Source: Jannaschia sp. S6380
GTDB lineage: Bacteria > Pseudomonadota > Alphaproteobacteria > Rhodobacterales > Rhodobacteraceae
Direction: 5' to 3'
NCBI RefSeq assembly: GCF_023015695.1
Contig: NZ_JALKAS010000001.1
Coordinates: 1,798,001 to 1,862,000, forward strand
Length of the DNA: 64,000 nucleotides
The number at the start of each line of letters is the position of its first letter. Within the stretch, counting starts at the first letter, position 1. Positions 7,579 to 17,758 of this stretch are shown in pieces. A program made the translations under genes and the position numbers. Under the pieces are notes generated by a model. It had not been told where the DNA came from. It saw only the letters and a list, made by a program, of their open reading frames with translations, and searched no databases.

Positions 7579-8631
7579 ATGAACGACCTGTCCATCCCCG
7601 ACGGATATGCCGGCCTGCAATTCCCCTGGGACACGCCGCCCGCCGAGGGCGATACGATCGAGGTGGCCGAGGACGTGCTCTGGGCCCGTCTGCCGCTGCC
7701 GATGGCGCTGGACCATGTGAACGTCTACTTCCTGCGCGAAGGCGGCGGGTGGGCGATGGTCGATACCGGTTTCGACACCAGGCGCACGCGCGCGATCCTC
7801 GAACGGCTGCGCGCGGGGCCGCTGGGCGGGCTGCCGATCACGCGCCTTCTGGTCACGCATCACCACCCCGATCACGTGGGTCTTGCCGGCATGCTGCAGG
7901 GCGGGGGGGCGGAACTGCTGATGACGCGCACGGCGTGGCTGATGGCGCGGATGCTCGTCCTTGATGTGCAGCCCGTGCCGACGCCCGAGACGTTCGCCTT
8001 CTGCCACCGCTACGGCATGGATCGCGACGTGCTGGCGGCCCGCGCGCAGGAGCGGCCCTTCAACTTCGCGGATGTCGTGGCCCCGATGCCCCTGGGCTAT
8101 ACCCGCATCGCCGCCGATCAGGTCCTTTCGCTGGGCGGGCGGCAATGGCGCGTGGCGCGGGGCGACGGCCATGCCCCGGAACATGCCGTCCTGTTCGAGG
8201 TCGGCGGCGACCTGGTGCTGGGGGGCGACCAGCTCCTGCCGGGGATCTCGCCCAATCTCGGGCTCTATCCCACGGAACCCGATGCCGATCCGGTGGGCGA
8301 CTGGCTTCGGGCCTGCGACCGCCTGATGCCGCTGGCACGGGACGATCAGCTTGTGCTGCCTGGCCACAAGACGCCCTATCGCGGGCTGCCTGCGCGACTG
8401 GCTTCCTTGCGGCAGAACCATGTCGCGGCGTTGAACCGCCTGCATGCGCATCTGGCCGAGCCGCGAACCGGGGGCGAGTGTTTCGCGCCGCTGTTCAAGC
8501 GTGCCGTCGCGGACGACACCTATGGCCTCGCCTTCTTCGAGGCGATCGCCCATCTCAACCACCTCTGGCTGGAGGGGCGGGCCACGCGGACGCTGCGCGA
8601 AGACGGCGTCTGGTCGTGGCGCGCGGCCTGA
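7579..8631 (+). CDS. MBL-fold metallo-hydrolase
   Basis: A 350-aa metallo-beta-lactamase-fold hydrolase. The zinc motif HHHPDH is at 94-99, the strand motif VDTG at about 61-64, and later metal ligands are visible in GDGHAPEH and LGGDQLL. The C-terminal third (about residues 250-350) is the helical extension found in thioesterase-like MBL proteins. The ATG at 7579 has GAGG at 7568-7571 with 7-nt spacing; a GTG at 7573 would overlap that site. It follows the acyl-CoA dehydrogenase closely, so a role in acyl-CoA or thioester hydrolysis is a reasonable inference. No signal peptide is seen. Confidence 0.87.
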   Translation: MNDLSIPDGYAGLQFPWDTPPAEGDTIEVAEDVLWARLPLPMALDHVNVYFLREGGGWAMVDTGFDTRRTRAILERLRAGPLGGLPITRLLVTHHHPDHVGLAGMLQGGGAELLMTRTAWLMARMLVLDVQPVPTPETFAFCHRYGMDRDVLAARAQERPFNFADVVAPMPLGYTRIAADQVLSLGGRQWRVARGDGHAPEHAVLFEVGGDLVLGGDQLLPGISPNLGLYPTEPDADPVGDWLRACDRLMPLARDDQLVLPGHKTPYRGLPARLASLRQNHVAALNRLHAHLAEPRTGGECFAPLFKRAVADDTYGLAFFEAIAHLNHLWLEGRATRTLREDGVWSWRAA

Positions 8632-8670
8632 TCGCTTGAACCTGCCTCGCCGTCGGGCCACCATCGGCGC

Positions 8671-9177
8671 ATGACCGACCCAACCGACACCCATACCACG
8701 GCCGAAGCGATGGAATCGGCCGCCATCCCGCGCTCTGCCGAGCTGCGCGCCGACGGACACGACCACGCCGTCCCGGTCCCCGCGCGGCTGGCCGCGAAGG
8801 CGCAGCGCAGCCCGGCGGAATGGGCCTATCAGCGCGTGATCTTCTATCTGAAGACCTTCGAGGAAAGCCTCGACGCCGACCAGGAGGCGGCGATGGGATT
8901 CACCGGCGGGGTCGCGGGCCTTATGCGGATCCAGGGCGTGGGCTTTCACGCGCCCGACATCGTCACCTTTTCCGGCGTCGACGAGCGGGGGTTCCGCACG
9001 CAGTCCGTCCAGCATGTCAGCCAGTTGAACATCCTCCTGCGCGCCGTTCCAAAGCCCGAGAACCAACCCGAACCCGCCCGCATCGGCTTTCGCCTGGCCA
9101 GCGCGCTCGAGGAGGCGGAGGAGGCCGAGACGAACGGTGACACGGGGCATCGTGACAGCGGCGCGGGCATGGGCTAG
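8671..9177 (+). CDS. DUF6173 family protein
   Basis: A 168-aa cytoplasmic protein of unknown function. The core (about residues 45-150) carries EWAYQRVIFYLKTFEESLD, MGFTGG and VQHVSQLN, which I recognise as the DUF6173 family found mainly in Rhodobacterales. The N-terminal 40 residues are polar and low in complexity, and the C-terminus ends in a short acidic and Gly-rich tail. It lies between the MBL hydrolase and the oxidase subunit IV gene on the same strand. Nothing in the sequence indicates a catalytic site. Confidence 0.75.
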   Translation: MTDPTDTHTTAEAMESAAIPRSAELRADGHDHAVPVPARLAAKAQRSPAEWAYQRVIFYLKTFEESLDADQEAAMGFTGGVAGLMRIQGVGFHAPDIVTFSGVDERGFRTQSVQHVSQLNILLRAVPKPENQPEPARIGFRLASALEEAEEAETNGDTGHRDSGAGMG

Positions 9178-9219
9178 ACGGGCGCCCGACACGGACAAAC
9201 CCTTCAGGAGACGGACGCG

Positions 9220-9357
9220 ATGGCCGAGGAACACAAAGTCGGAAGCATGGACATCACCGAGCAGGAAAAGACCTTCGCCGGCTTCATGACCTTCACCAAG
9301 TGGGCGGTGATCGGAATCATCGCCCTACTGATCTTCCTCGCCATCTTCCGGACCTGA
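9220..9357 (+). CDS. aa3-type cytochrome c oxidase subunit IV
   Basis: A 45-aa small membrane protein read directly from the sequence: ATG at 9220, TGA at 9355-9357, with AGGAG at 9205-9209. The N-terminal half is polar (MAEEHKVGSMDITEQEKTF) and the C-terminal half is one hydrophobic helix (about residues 29-43, ending FRT). This matches the bacterial aa3 subunit IV family, a single-helix accessory subunit of the haem-copper oxidase in Rhodobacteraceae. The main oxidase subunits are not in this window, as is usual for this gene. The lipoprotein gene starts 5 nt later. Confidence 0.88.
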   Translation: MAEEHKVGSMDITEQEKTFAGFMTFTKWAVIGIIALLIFLAIFRT

Positions 9358-9362
9358 TCGGC

Positions 9363-9986
9363 ATGCTTCGCGCGGTTGCGCTGGCGCTGCTGCTGCCGGT
9401 CTTGGCGGGCTGCGGCGCCGACAATGTCTATGCTCCCATGGCCGAGGTCGAGCGTCGCGCCTGGCAGGAGCCGGGCCCGGCGACGCTGACCCTCGTCACC
9501 GCGATCAGCAACCGATCCGGCGCCGGGGGCCACTCGGCGCTGATGGTATCGGGCAGCCAGCGGGTGATCTTCGACCCCGCCGGCACCTGGCACCATCCCA
9601 CGGCACCCGAACGCGGCGACGTGATCTTCGGGATCACGCCGACGATGTACGACTTCTATATCGACTATCACGCGCGCCCGACCTACCATGTCGTCACCCA
9701 GCGGATCTTGGTGCCCGCCGCCACCGCCGAACGCGCGCTGCAGCTGGTGCAGGCCCATGGCCCCGCCGGCAAGGCGACCTGCGGGCAGTCCGTCAGCGGC
9801 ATCCTGCGGGAACTGGGCTTCACCCAGGTTCGCCGCGCCTGGTTTCCCGACAGGATCATGCGCGACTTCGACACCGTCCCCGGCGTCGTGCGGTCCGAGA
9901 TCTTCGACGACACGGTCGATGAACATTCGCCCGAACGGTCCACGATCCAGGCAATCAACGACGACCGCATCGCCCTGGACGGCTGA
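9363..9986 (+). CDS. Lipoprotein, possible permuted NlpC/P60-like fold
   Basis: A 207-aa predicted lipoprotein. The ATG at 9363 opens a short signal peptide with lipobox LAGC (Cys17). The mature part contains GGHSALMV (His57) and CGQSVSGILRELG (Cys140), an arrangement reminiscent of circularly permuted papain-like proteins in which a histidine precedes the cysteine; that comparison is inference, not a family match. It sits between the oxidase subunit IV and MFS genes. I cannot give a function. The lipoprotein call itself is well supported. Confidence 0.7.
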   Translation: MLRAVALALLLPVLAGCGADNVYAPMAEVERRAWQEPGPATLTLVTAISNRSGAGGHSALMVSGSQRVIFDPAGTWHHPTAPERGDVIFGITPTMYDFYIDYHARPTYHVVTQRILVPAATAERALQLVQAHGPAGKATCGQSVSGILRELGFTQVRRAWFPDRIMRDFDTVPGVVRSEIFDDTVDEHSPERSTIQAINDDRIALDG

Positions 9987-10034
9987 TCGACACGGGCGGA
10001 TGCCAAACGCCGCGAAACGTGCGAGGCTGCGGCC

Positions 10035-11456
10035 ATGTCGAACGCCCTGCCCCTTCCCTGCGCCGAGGCGGCGCCGGACACCCGCGCCCGCGACACACCG
10101 GACGACCGCTTCGACCCAAGGGGCACGCTGACCGCCGCCATCGTCGCGTCCAGCCTCGCCTTCGTTCTCGGCTCGATCATCAATGTCGCGCTGCCGCGGA
10201 TGCAGGCCGATTTCGCCGTCGACGCGGCCGGGGCGCAATGGATCGTAAACGCCTACCTGCTGCCGCTGGGTGCGCTGGTGCTGATGGGGGGCGCGCTGGG
10301 CGACCATTACGGTCGGCGTCGGATCTTCCTGGTCGGGCTGGCGGTCTTCGGCCTGTCCTGCGCCCTTTGCGCCGTGGCGTGGTCGTTTCCGGTCCTGCTT
10401 GCCGCCCGCGCGTTGGAGGGGATCGGCGCGGCCATGATCGCGCCGACCTCGCTGGCCATCCTGGCCGATGCCTTCACCGGGCGGGAACGGGGCCGGGCCA
10501 TCGGCACCTGGGCGGCGGCGGGTGCGGCGGCGGGCGCGCTGGCCCCGGTCGCGGGCGGCTGGATCGTGGATGTCGCCGGGTGGCGTTGGGCCTTCGTCGC
10601 GGTCCTGCCCTTCGCGGCGCTGGCCTTCGCGATGGGCCTGCGCTCCGTCCGAGAGAGCCGCGCCGACGCCGCCGATTGCGCACCGCTCGACTGGTGGGGG
10701 GCGGCGCTCGTCTCGGCGGGTCTGCTGGCGGCGATCTGGGCGCTGATCGCCTGGCCGGCCGAAGGCGCCAGCGCGCGCGTGATCGTGGCGGCCATCCTGG
10801 GCATCGTCCTGATCGCCGGTTTCCTCCGGGTCGAGGCCGCGCGCGGCGATCGCGCGATGCTGCCGCTCCAACTGTTCACCGATCGCGCCTTCACGGGGCT
10901 CACCCTTTTCACGCTGGGCCTCTATGCGGCGTTGGGCGGCCTTCTGTTGCTGCTGCCCTACGTCCTGATCCAGGCGCTCGGTTTCTCCGCCACGGCTGCC
11001 GGCCTGGCGATCCTGCCGTTCCCGGCGATCCTCAGCCTCTTGTCGCGCTACACCGGCGGCGCACTGACCGACCGGTTCGGCGCGCGGATGATGCTGACCG
11101 CCGGGGCGGCGCTGGTAGCGCTGGGCTTCGTGCTGTTCGCACGGGTCCCGTCGCAGGACGTGACCTATCTGCGCGACATCCTTCCGGGGCTGGTCGTACT
11201 GGCGCTGGGCATGGCCTTGGCGGTCGCGCCGCTGACATCGGCCGTCCTGTCGGCGGCGGGCGAGGCACGATCGGGCATCGCTTCGGGCGTGAACAACGCC
11301 ACCAGCCGGATCGGCGGGCTGGTCGCGACCGCGCTTCTGGGCGGGGTGCTGGCCGGCGACCTGCTGGCGGGGTTCGCGCTGGCGGCCTGGTTCGGCGCCG
11401 GGCTGGCCGCCGCCGCGGCCGCGATGGCGCTGACCATGGTGCCCGACAGAGGCTGA
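10035..11456 (+). CDS. MFS transporter, DHA2-like multidrug exporter
   Basis: A 473-aa inner-membrane transporter of the major facilitator superfamily. The first hydrophobic helix starts near residue 35 (TLTAAIVASSLAFVLGSIIN), motif A is GGALGDHYGRRR near residue 90, and about 14 hydrophobic segments can be counted, which fits the 14-helix drug:H+ antiporter (DHA2/QacA) branch. The N-terminal 30 residues are cytoplasmic. No regulator or membrane-fusion gene is adjacent, so the substrate is unknown. It converges on rpsU and may share the terminator between them. Confidence 0.87.
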   Translation: MSNALPLPCAEAAPDTRARDTPDDRFDPRGTLTAAIVASSLAFVLGSIINVALPRMQADFAVDAAGAQWIVNAYLLPLGALVLMGGALGDHYGRRRIFLVGLAVFGLSCALCAVAWSFPVLLAARALEGIGAAMIAPTSLAILADAFTGRERGRAIGTWAAAGAAAGALAPVAGGWIVDVAGWRWAFVAVLPFAALAFAMGLRSVRESRADAADCAPLDWWGAALVSAGLLAAIWALIAWPAEGASARVIVAAILGIVLIAGFLRVEAARGDRAMLPLQLFTDRAFTGLTLFTLGLYAALGGLLLLLPYVLIQALGFSATAAGLAILPFPAILSLLSRYTGGALTDRFGARMMLTAGAALVALGFVLFARVPSQDVTYLRDILPGLVVLALGMALAVAPLTSAVLSAAGEARSGIASGVNNATSRIGGLVATALLGGVLAGDLLAGFALAAWFGAGLAAAAAAMALTMVPDRG

Positions 11457-11464
11457 CAAGAAAA

Positions 11465-11492
11465 ACCCCCGGCGTCGCGGGACACCGGGGGT
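11465..11492 (-). terminator. Intrinsic terminator of rpsU (possibly bidirectional)
   Basis: ACCCCCGG (11465-11472) and CCGGGGGT (11485-11492) form an 8-bp stem, extended inside by GTC/GAC. On the minus strand it is followed by TTTTCTTG, a proper U-tract, 27 nt after the rpsU stop. On the plus strand, behind the MFS gene, the downstream sequence is only CTATCCTT. Confidence 0.85.
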
Positions 11493-11518
11493 CTATCCTT
11501 CGGCATGGCGGGGACGAC

Positions 11519-11725
11519 TTACATCATCCCTTCGCGCTGTGCCTTCTTGCGAGCGAGCTTACGGGCACGCCGAACGGCCTCGGCCTTCTGACGCGCCTTC
11601 TTCTCGGAGGGCTTCTCGAAATGCTGCTTGAGCTTCATCTCGCGAAAGACGCCCTCACGCTGCAACTTCTTCTTCAGGGCCCGGAGGGCCTGATCGACGT
11701 TGTTGTCGCGAACGCTGACCTGCAT
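11519..11725 (-). CDS. rpsU: 30S ribosomal protein S21
   Basis: A 68-aa basic protein that joins the small ribosomal subunit and helps base pairing of mRNA leaders with 16S r[23 protein letters not shown] and [16 protein letters not shown] are diagnostic for S21, and the length is normal for Alphaproteobacteria. Its leader contains a small hairpin (GTGGT-GAAA-ACCAC) between the purine-rich ribosome binding site and the ATG. A strong terminator follows. It diverges from the COQ9 gene. Confidence 0.98.
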   Translation of the reverse strand: MQVSVRDNNVDQALRALKKKLQREGVFREMKLKQHFEKPSEKKARQKAEAVRRARKLARKKAQREGMM

Positions 11726-11739
11726 GTGGTTTTCACCAC
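11726..11739 (-). promoter_or_regulatory. Hairpin next to the rpsU start codon
   Basis: On the minus strand GTGGT, GAAA, ACCAC form a 5-bp stem with a GNRA-type tetraloop immediately upstream of the rpsU ATG, partly overlapping AAAGGTGG, the likely ribosome binding site. It could modulate initiation. The stem is short and may be coincidental. Confidence 0.35.
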
Positions 11740-11840
11740 CTTTCTAGGTTTGAGTTGTCCGATAAATCGGTGCAGGAGGTGGCCATATAGGCCCCTGCCT
11801 CTATCTTGTCCAGCGACACCCCGCCGCGAGAGGAGACGCC

Positions 11841-12527
11841 ATGACGCCGCTCAAGGACCGCATGATCGACGCCGCCCTGCCCCATGTCGCCTTCGACGGC
11901 TGGTCGGAGGCGACGTTCCGGCGTGCCGTCGAGGATGCGAAGGTCACGCCCGCGCAGGGCCGCGCGGCCTTCCCCCGTGGCGCCATCGACCTGGCGCTGG
12001 CCTTTCACCGCCGGGGCGACGACCGCATGGTCGACCGGCTGGCGGGCGAGGACCTGTCGCAAATGCGCTTTCGCGACCGCGTGGCCCACGCCGTCCGCAC
12101 CCGGCTGGAGATCGCAGGCGAGAACCGCGAGGCCGTGCGCCGCGCCACCACGCTCTTCGCGCTGCCGATCCACGCGGCCGATGGCACCCGCGCCCTGTGG
12201 GGGACGGCCGACGCGATCTGGGAGGCGCTGGGCGATACGTCGCAGGACGTGAACTGGTACACCAAGCGGGCCACGCTGTCGGGCGTGTATTCGGCCACGC
12301 TCCTCTATTGGCTGGGGGACCAGTCCGAGGGGCGCGCGGAGACCTGGGGCTTTCTCGACCGCCGGATCGAGGACGTCATGCGGATCGAGAAGCTGAAGGC
12401 ACATGTTCGCGAGAACCCGGTCCTGTCGCGACTGATGGCCGGGCCGAACATGATACTGGAGCGGGTCCGCGCCCCGGCCCGACCGCCCCGGGGCGAGATG
12501 CCCGGCTTCTGGCGCGACCCGACCTGA
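11841..12527 (+). CDS. COQ9 family protein (ubiquinone biosynthesis)
   Basis: A 228-aa protein of the COQ9 family, a lipid-binding TetR-like fold that assists ubiquinone hydroxylation steps at the membrane. The N-terminal helices resemble a TetR domain, and the segment DTSQDVNWYTKRATLSGVY (about residues 133-151) with YWLGD is the conserved COQ9 signature. GAGAGGAG precedes the ATG at 11841. It diverges from rpsU and is followed by two cytochrome genes, fitting a respiratory neighbourhood. Confidence 0.9.
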   Translation: MTPLKDRMIDAALPHVAFDGWSEATFRRAVEDAKVTPAQGRAAFPRGAIDLALAFHRRGDDRMVDRLAGEDLSQMRFRDRVAHAVRTRLEIAGENREAVRRATTLFALPIHAADGTRALWGTADAIWEALGDTSQDVNWYTKRATLSGVYSATLLYWLGDQSEGRAETWGFLDRRIEDVMRIEKLKAHVRENPVLSRLMAGPNMILERVRAPARPPRGEMPGFWRDPT

Positions 12528-12575
12528 CCGGGCCGCGAACCGGTTGATCGAAAACCGGACCGGACGTAGCCTTCC

Positions 12576-12593
12576 CCTAGGTCAATCGCTAGG
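12576..12593 (+). promoter_or_regulatory. Small hairpin overlapping the ribosome binding site of the cytochrome gene
   Basis: CCTAG (12576-12580) and CTAGG (12589-12593) are complementary across an 8-nt loop, and the right arm shares its AGG with the Shine-Dalgarno sequence AGGAGAG that precedes the ATG at 12602. The stem is only 5 bp, so its effect is speculative. Confidence 0.25.
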
Positions 12594-12601
12594 AGAGAGC
12601 C

Positions 12602-13072
12602 ATGCTACGTCGGACCAGCCTTACGACCCTCGCCGCGACCCTCGTCGCCGGAACCGTCGCTTTCGCCGCCAGCCACGCCGACGCCCCCCGCGAACTGAAG
12701 GCGCGCGAGGGCCTGATGTATATGCAATCGCTCTATCTCGGGACGATTGCCAACATGGTGCGTGGCAACGCCGAATACGATGCCGAGGCCGCGCAGACCG
12801 CCGCCGACAGCCTCGTCGCGCTCTCCGAGGTGGGTTGGGACCCGCTCTGGCCCGAGGGCACGTCCACCGCGGAGCTCGAAGCGACCCGCGCCCTGCCCGC
12901 CATCTGGGAGGACAAGGAAGGGTTCGACGCCGCCTGGACCAACTTCGCCGAAGCGGCCACCGCAATGCAGGCCGTCGCGGGCAACGGGCTCGAGGAGGTG
13001 CAGGCCGCCATGGGCGACCTCGGTCGGAGCTGTGGCGGCTGCCACGACGACTACCGCGAACCGGACGACTGA
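12602..13072 (+). CDS. Cytochrome c, class II (c'/c556 type)
   Basis: A 156-aa periplasmic monohaem cytochrome. It has a signal peptide (cleavage near FAA-SHA, about residue 23), then a four-helix-bundle domain, and a single haem site CGGCH at 144-148 close to the C-terminus, the hallmark of class II cytochromes. A methionine in REGLMYMQS near the N-terminus of the mature protein could be the sixth haem ligand, which would make it c556-like; this is inference. AGGAGAG precedes the start. A dihaem cytochrome gene follows after 5 nt, so the two are probably made together. Confidence 0.9.
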   Translation: MLRRTSLTTLAATLVAGTVAFAASHADAPRELKAREGLMYMQSLYLGTIANMVRGNAEYDAEAAQTAADSLVALSEVGWDPLWPEGTSTAELEATRALPAIWEDKEGFDAAWTNFAEAATAMQAVAGNGLEEVQAAMGDLGRSCGGCHDDYREPDD

Positions 13073-13077
13073 CCGCG

Positions 13078-13968
13078 GTGCGACGCGCGTTTGCCGGGCT
13101 CGGCCTCCTCGCCGCCCTGGGCGTGGCGGCCGGGCTGTGGCTGACCCGCACCGACCCGTTGCCCGAAGGCACGATGGCAGGCCTGACCGGCGACCCGGAG
13201 GCGGGCGAGCAGGTCTTCTGGGCCGCCGGCTGTGCCTCCTGTCATTCCGATGCGGAGGCCGAAGGCGAGGCGCGCCTGGTCCTGTCGGGCGGGCAAGCGT
13301 TCCCCTCCGATTTCGGCACGTTCCGCGCCCCCAATGTCTCGATGCACCCCGAACACGGGATCGGATCCTGGGACGCCGATGATTTCGCCAACGCGGTTCA
13401 ACGTGGGATTGCACCCGACGGTGGCCATTATTATCCGGTGTTTCCCTACGCCGCCTATGCCCTGGCCGAGGCACAGGACATCGCCGATCTGTGGGCCTTC
13501 TGGCAGACCTTGCCCGCCAGCGACGTGCCGAACCAGCCGCATGATGTGGGTTTCCCCTTCTCGATCCGCCGGGGCGTCGGCCTCTGGAAACGGCTCTACC
13601 TGCCGGACGATTTCGCCCTGCCCGATCCGCCCGACCCGGAGGTCGCGCGCGGCCGCTACCTGTCCGAGGCACTGGGCCATTGCGCCGAATGCCATACCCC
13701 GCGCGACGCGCTGGGCGGGCTCGACCGGTCGCGCTGGCTGTCGGGCGCACCGAACCCATCGGGCCGCGGGCGGATCCCGGCGATCACGCCCGACGAACTC
13801 ACCTGGTCGCGATCCGAGATCGCCCAGTACCTGGCCGACGGCCTGACGCCGGAATTCGACAGCGCAGGCGGCCACATGGTTTCGGTCATCCGCAATCTGG
13901 CCCATCTGTCCGACGCGGACCGCGCCGCCATCGCCGCCTACCTCAAGGCCGTACCGCCCTCCGGTTGA
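13078..13968 (+). CDS. Membrane-anchored dihaem c-type cytochrome
   Basis: A 296-aa cytochrome with an uncleaved-looking N-terminal helix (about residues 4-22) and two haem c sites, CASCH at 52-56 and CAECH at 202-206. The two-domain layout resembles the cytochrome subunits of membrane alcohol or gluconate dehydrogenases. I used the GTG at 13078 because it places the hydrophobic anchor at the N-terminus and lies 5 nt after the previous stop; no ATG is available. With the class II cytochrome it probably forms a small periplasmic electron-transfer unit. No dehydrogenase gene is adjacent, so the electron donor is unknown. Confidence 0.85.
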   Translation: MRRAFAGLGLLAALGVAAGLWLTRTDPLPEGTMAGLTGDPEAGEQVFWAAGCASCHSDAEAEGEARLVLSGGQAFPSDFGTFRAPNVSMHPEHGIGSWDADDFANAVQRGIAPDGGHYYPVFPYAAYALAEAQDIADLWAFWQTLPASDVPNQPHDVGFPFSIRRGVGLWKRLYLPDDFALPDPPDPEVARGRYLSEALGHCAECHTPRDALGGLDRSRWLSGAPNPSGRGRIPAITPDELTWSRSEIAQYLADGLTPEFDSAGGHMVSVIRNLAHLSDADRAAIAAYLKAVPPSG

Positions 13969-14056
13969 TGCCCCGGGAATCGGCGCGGCGGCCGGCCGGG
14001 TCTGGATGCACATCCCTCCGCCTGCTAGCCATCGGCCCAGCCAGCAGGAGATGCCG

Positions 14057-15043
14057 ATGCCCCCCGCCAAGACCATGCGTGCCGTGGAGATCACCCGCCC
14101 CGGCGGCCCCGAGGTTCTGCAAATCGTGGAACGCCCCGTTCCCGAACCCGGCCCGGGCGAGATCCTGATCGCGGTGGATCATGCCGGTGTGAACCGGCCG
14201 GATGCCCTGCAGCGCGCGGGCGCGTATGACCCGCCAAAGGGCGCGTCGGACCTGCCCGGGTTGGAATGCGCGGGCACGGTGCAGGCGACGGGGCCGGGTG
14301 TCAGCCGTTGGCACGCGGGCGACCGGGTCTGCGCCCTGCTGCCCGGTGGCGGATACGCCGAATACGCCGTCACCCATGCCGACCATGCCCTGCGCATCCC
14401 CCGGGGCATGTCGATGGACCGGGCCGCCGTCCTGCCCGAGACATTCTTCACCGTCTGGTCCAACGTCTTCGACCGCGGCAGGCTGTCGGCGGGCGAACGG
14501 TTCCTCGTCCACGGGGGCAGTTCGGGGATCGGCACGACCGCGATCCAGCTGGCCCATGCCCGGGGCGCCCGCGTCTTCGCGACCGCCGGCACGGCCGAGA
14601 AGGTCGCCGCCTGCACCGCGTTGGGCGCCGAGGCCATGAACTACCGCGAGGTGGAATGGGAAGCCGCACTGCGCGAGGCGGGCGGCGCGCAGTTGATCCT
14701 GGACATGGTGGGTGGCGACTACATCCCCCGCAACCTGAAGGCGCTGGCCGACGATGGGCGGCTGGTGCTGATCGGGGCGCAGCATGGCCCGAAGGCCGAG
14801 GCGAACTTCGCCCAGGTCATGGTGCGGCGGCTGACGATCACCGGGTCGACCCTGCGGCCCCGTTCGGTGCTGGAGAAGGCCCGGATCGCGGAGGACCTGC
14901 GGCGCGAGGTCTGGCCCCTTCTGGATGCCGGGACCGTCGCGCCCGTAATGGACCGCGTCTTTCCCCTGGCGGAGGCGGCCGCCGCCCATGCGCGGATGGA
15001 GGGTGGGGACCACATCGGAAAGATCGTGCTCCAGGTGCGGTGA
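14057..15043 (+). CDS. NAD(P)H-quinone oxidoreductase, PIG3-type zinc-independent MDR
   Basis: A 328-aa medium-chain dehydrogenase/reductase. The GroES-like N-terminal domain (about residues 10-120) is followed by a Rossmann domain with GGSSGIGTTAIQLA near residue 155. The zinc ligands of alcohol dehydrogenases are absent, as expected for the quinone oxidoreductase branch, and the opening MRAVEITRPGGPEVL is typical of PIG3-type enzymes. Of two in-frame ATGs, 14057 has AGGAG at proper spacing while 14051 touches it. The enzyme would reduce quinones or enones with NADPH; the physiological substrate is unknown. Confidence 0.9.
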   Translation: MPPAKTMRAVEITRPGGPEVLQIVERPVPEPGPGEILIAVDHAGVNRPDALQRAGAYDPPKGASDLPGLECAGTVQATGPGVSRWHAGDRVCALLPGGGYAEYAVTHADHALRIPRGMSMDRAAVLPETFFTVWSNVFDRGRLSAGERFLVHGGSSGIGTTAIQLAHARGARVFATAGTAEKVAACTALGAEAMNYREVEWEAALREAGGAQLILDMVGGDYIPRNLKALADDGRLVLIGAQHGPKAEANFAQVMVRRLTITGSTLRPRSVLEKARIAEDLRREVWPLLDAGTVAPVMDRVFPLAEAAAAHARMEGGDHIGKIVLQVR

Positions 15044-15140
15044 CGCGGGCGGGGGCCGTGGGCCACACCCGGGCGGGCGGATGCATCGGTCTGCGCCGCC
15101 CCCTCTGGACAGGATGCCCCGTGCCGGGCCACCTGCGTGC

Positions 15141-16288
15141 ATGGATCTCGACGTCACGCACCCCGCCCTCTCGGACCTTCGGGCCCGGGCCCGCCGCCGC
15201 ATGCCGCATTTCGCTTTCGAATATCTCGACAGCGGGACGGGGCGCGAACTGGGTCTGTCGCAGAACCGCGCGGCGCTGGACGCGGTGCGCTTCAAGCCGG
15301 CGATTCTGGGCGGAGAGATCGAACCGAACCTATCCTGCACCACGCTGGGACACAGCCATCCCGTGCCGTTCGGCATCGCCCCCGTGGGCCTGGCCGGGGT
15401 GCTCTGGCCCGATGCCGAGCGCCTGATGGCCGAGGCGGCCTGTCGCCTGCGCATGCCCTATGGCCAGAGCACGGTGGCCGCCGCCGGCCCCGAGGAGACG
15501 GGCCCGATCGTCGGCGACCTGGGCTGGTTCCAGCACTACCCCGTCAACGATCCCGAGATCCGCCGCGACATGCTGGCCCGGATCAAGGCCTCCGGCTGGC
15601 GCGTGCTGGTCGTTACCGTCGACGTCCCGGGCGAAAGCCGGCGCGAGCGGCAACGCCGCGCCCATGTCTCGATGCCGCCGGTGATGACGCCGGGCGTTCT
15701 GGCCTCGATCGCGGCGAGCCCCGCCTGGGCGCTGGGTATGGCGCGGAAGGGCGTGCCGCGGATGGTCTTTCCCGGCAGCTATACCGATGCGGTATCGGGG
15801 GCGGACCATTTCACCCATGCCGGTCGTGTCATCCGGTGCTTCCCCGACCGCGCCTATATCGAGGCGCTGCGCGCCGAATGGGACGGGCCGCTGGTGGTCA
15901 AGGGCGTACAGGACCCCGACGATGTCGACCCGCTTCTGGACATGGGCGTGGACGCGATCTGGGTCAGCAACCATTCCGGCCGCCAGTTCGAGGGCGGGCC
16001 GGCCGCGCTCGACGCGCTGCCGCCGGTCGTGGACGCGGTGGCCGGCCGGGTGCCAGTCTACTACTGCTCGGGCGTCGAGGGCGGGCTCGACATCATGCGA
16101 GCCCTCGCGCTCGGGGCGGAGTTCGTCTTCCTCGGCAAGGCCTGGTATTTCGCGCTGGCGGCCTTCGGCGCGCGCGGCATCGATCATCTGCACCACGTCC
16201 TGACCGCCGACATGGTCGCCAACATGACGCAGATCGGGGCCGGCGCGATCGCCGACCTGCCGGGCCGGCTGATCCCGGGCGTGCGGCG

Positions 16289-16292
<4 letters not shown>
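15141..16292 (+). CDS. FMN-dependent alpha-hydroxy-acid dehydrogenase (L-lactate dehydrogenase-like)
   Basis: A 383-aa TIM-barrel flavoprotein that oxidises an L-2-hydroxy acid. FMN-binding features such as [12 protein letters not shown] and the catalytic segment VSNHSGRQ (His278, Arg281) are visible; the usual reading is NHGGRQ, so one glycine is Ser here. LldD-like membrane enzymes carry an extra loop, which appears reduced. The ATG at 15141 fits the family start; an upstream in-frame ATG at 15114 would add nine residues. The stop overlaps the stop of glpK on the other strand by 4 bp. Substrate range (lactate, mandelate, glycolate) cannot be assigned. Confidence 0.88.

Positions 16293-17758
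<1,466 letters not shown>

Noticed and set aside
4867..9234. A 1455-codon open frame on the minus strand
   Set aside because: Only its last 318 codons (the Sua5-type gene, starting at 5823) are real. The rest is antisense to the acyl-CoA dehydrogenase, MBL and DUF6173 genes and stays open because of high GC.
9204..11459. A 751-codon minus-strand open frame
   Set aside because: It is antisense to the oxidase subunit IV, lipoprotein and MFS genes, with a Gln/Arg-rich composition typical of shadow frames.
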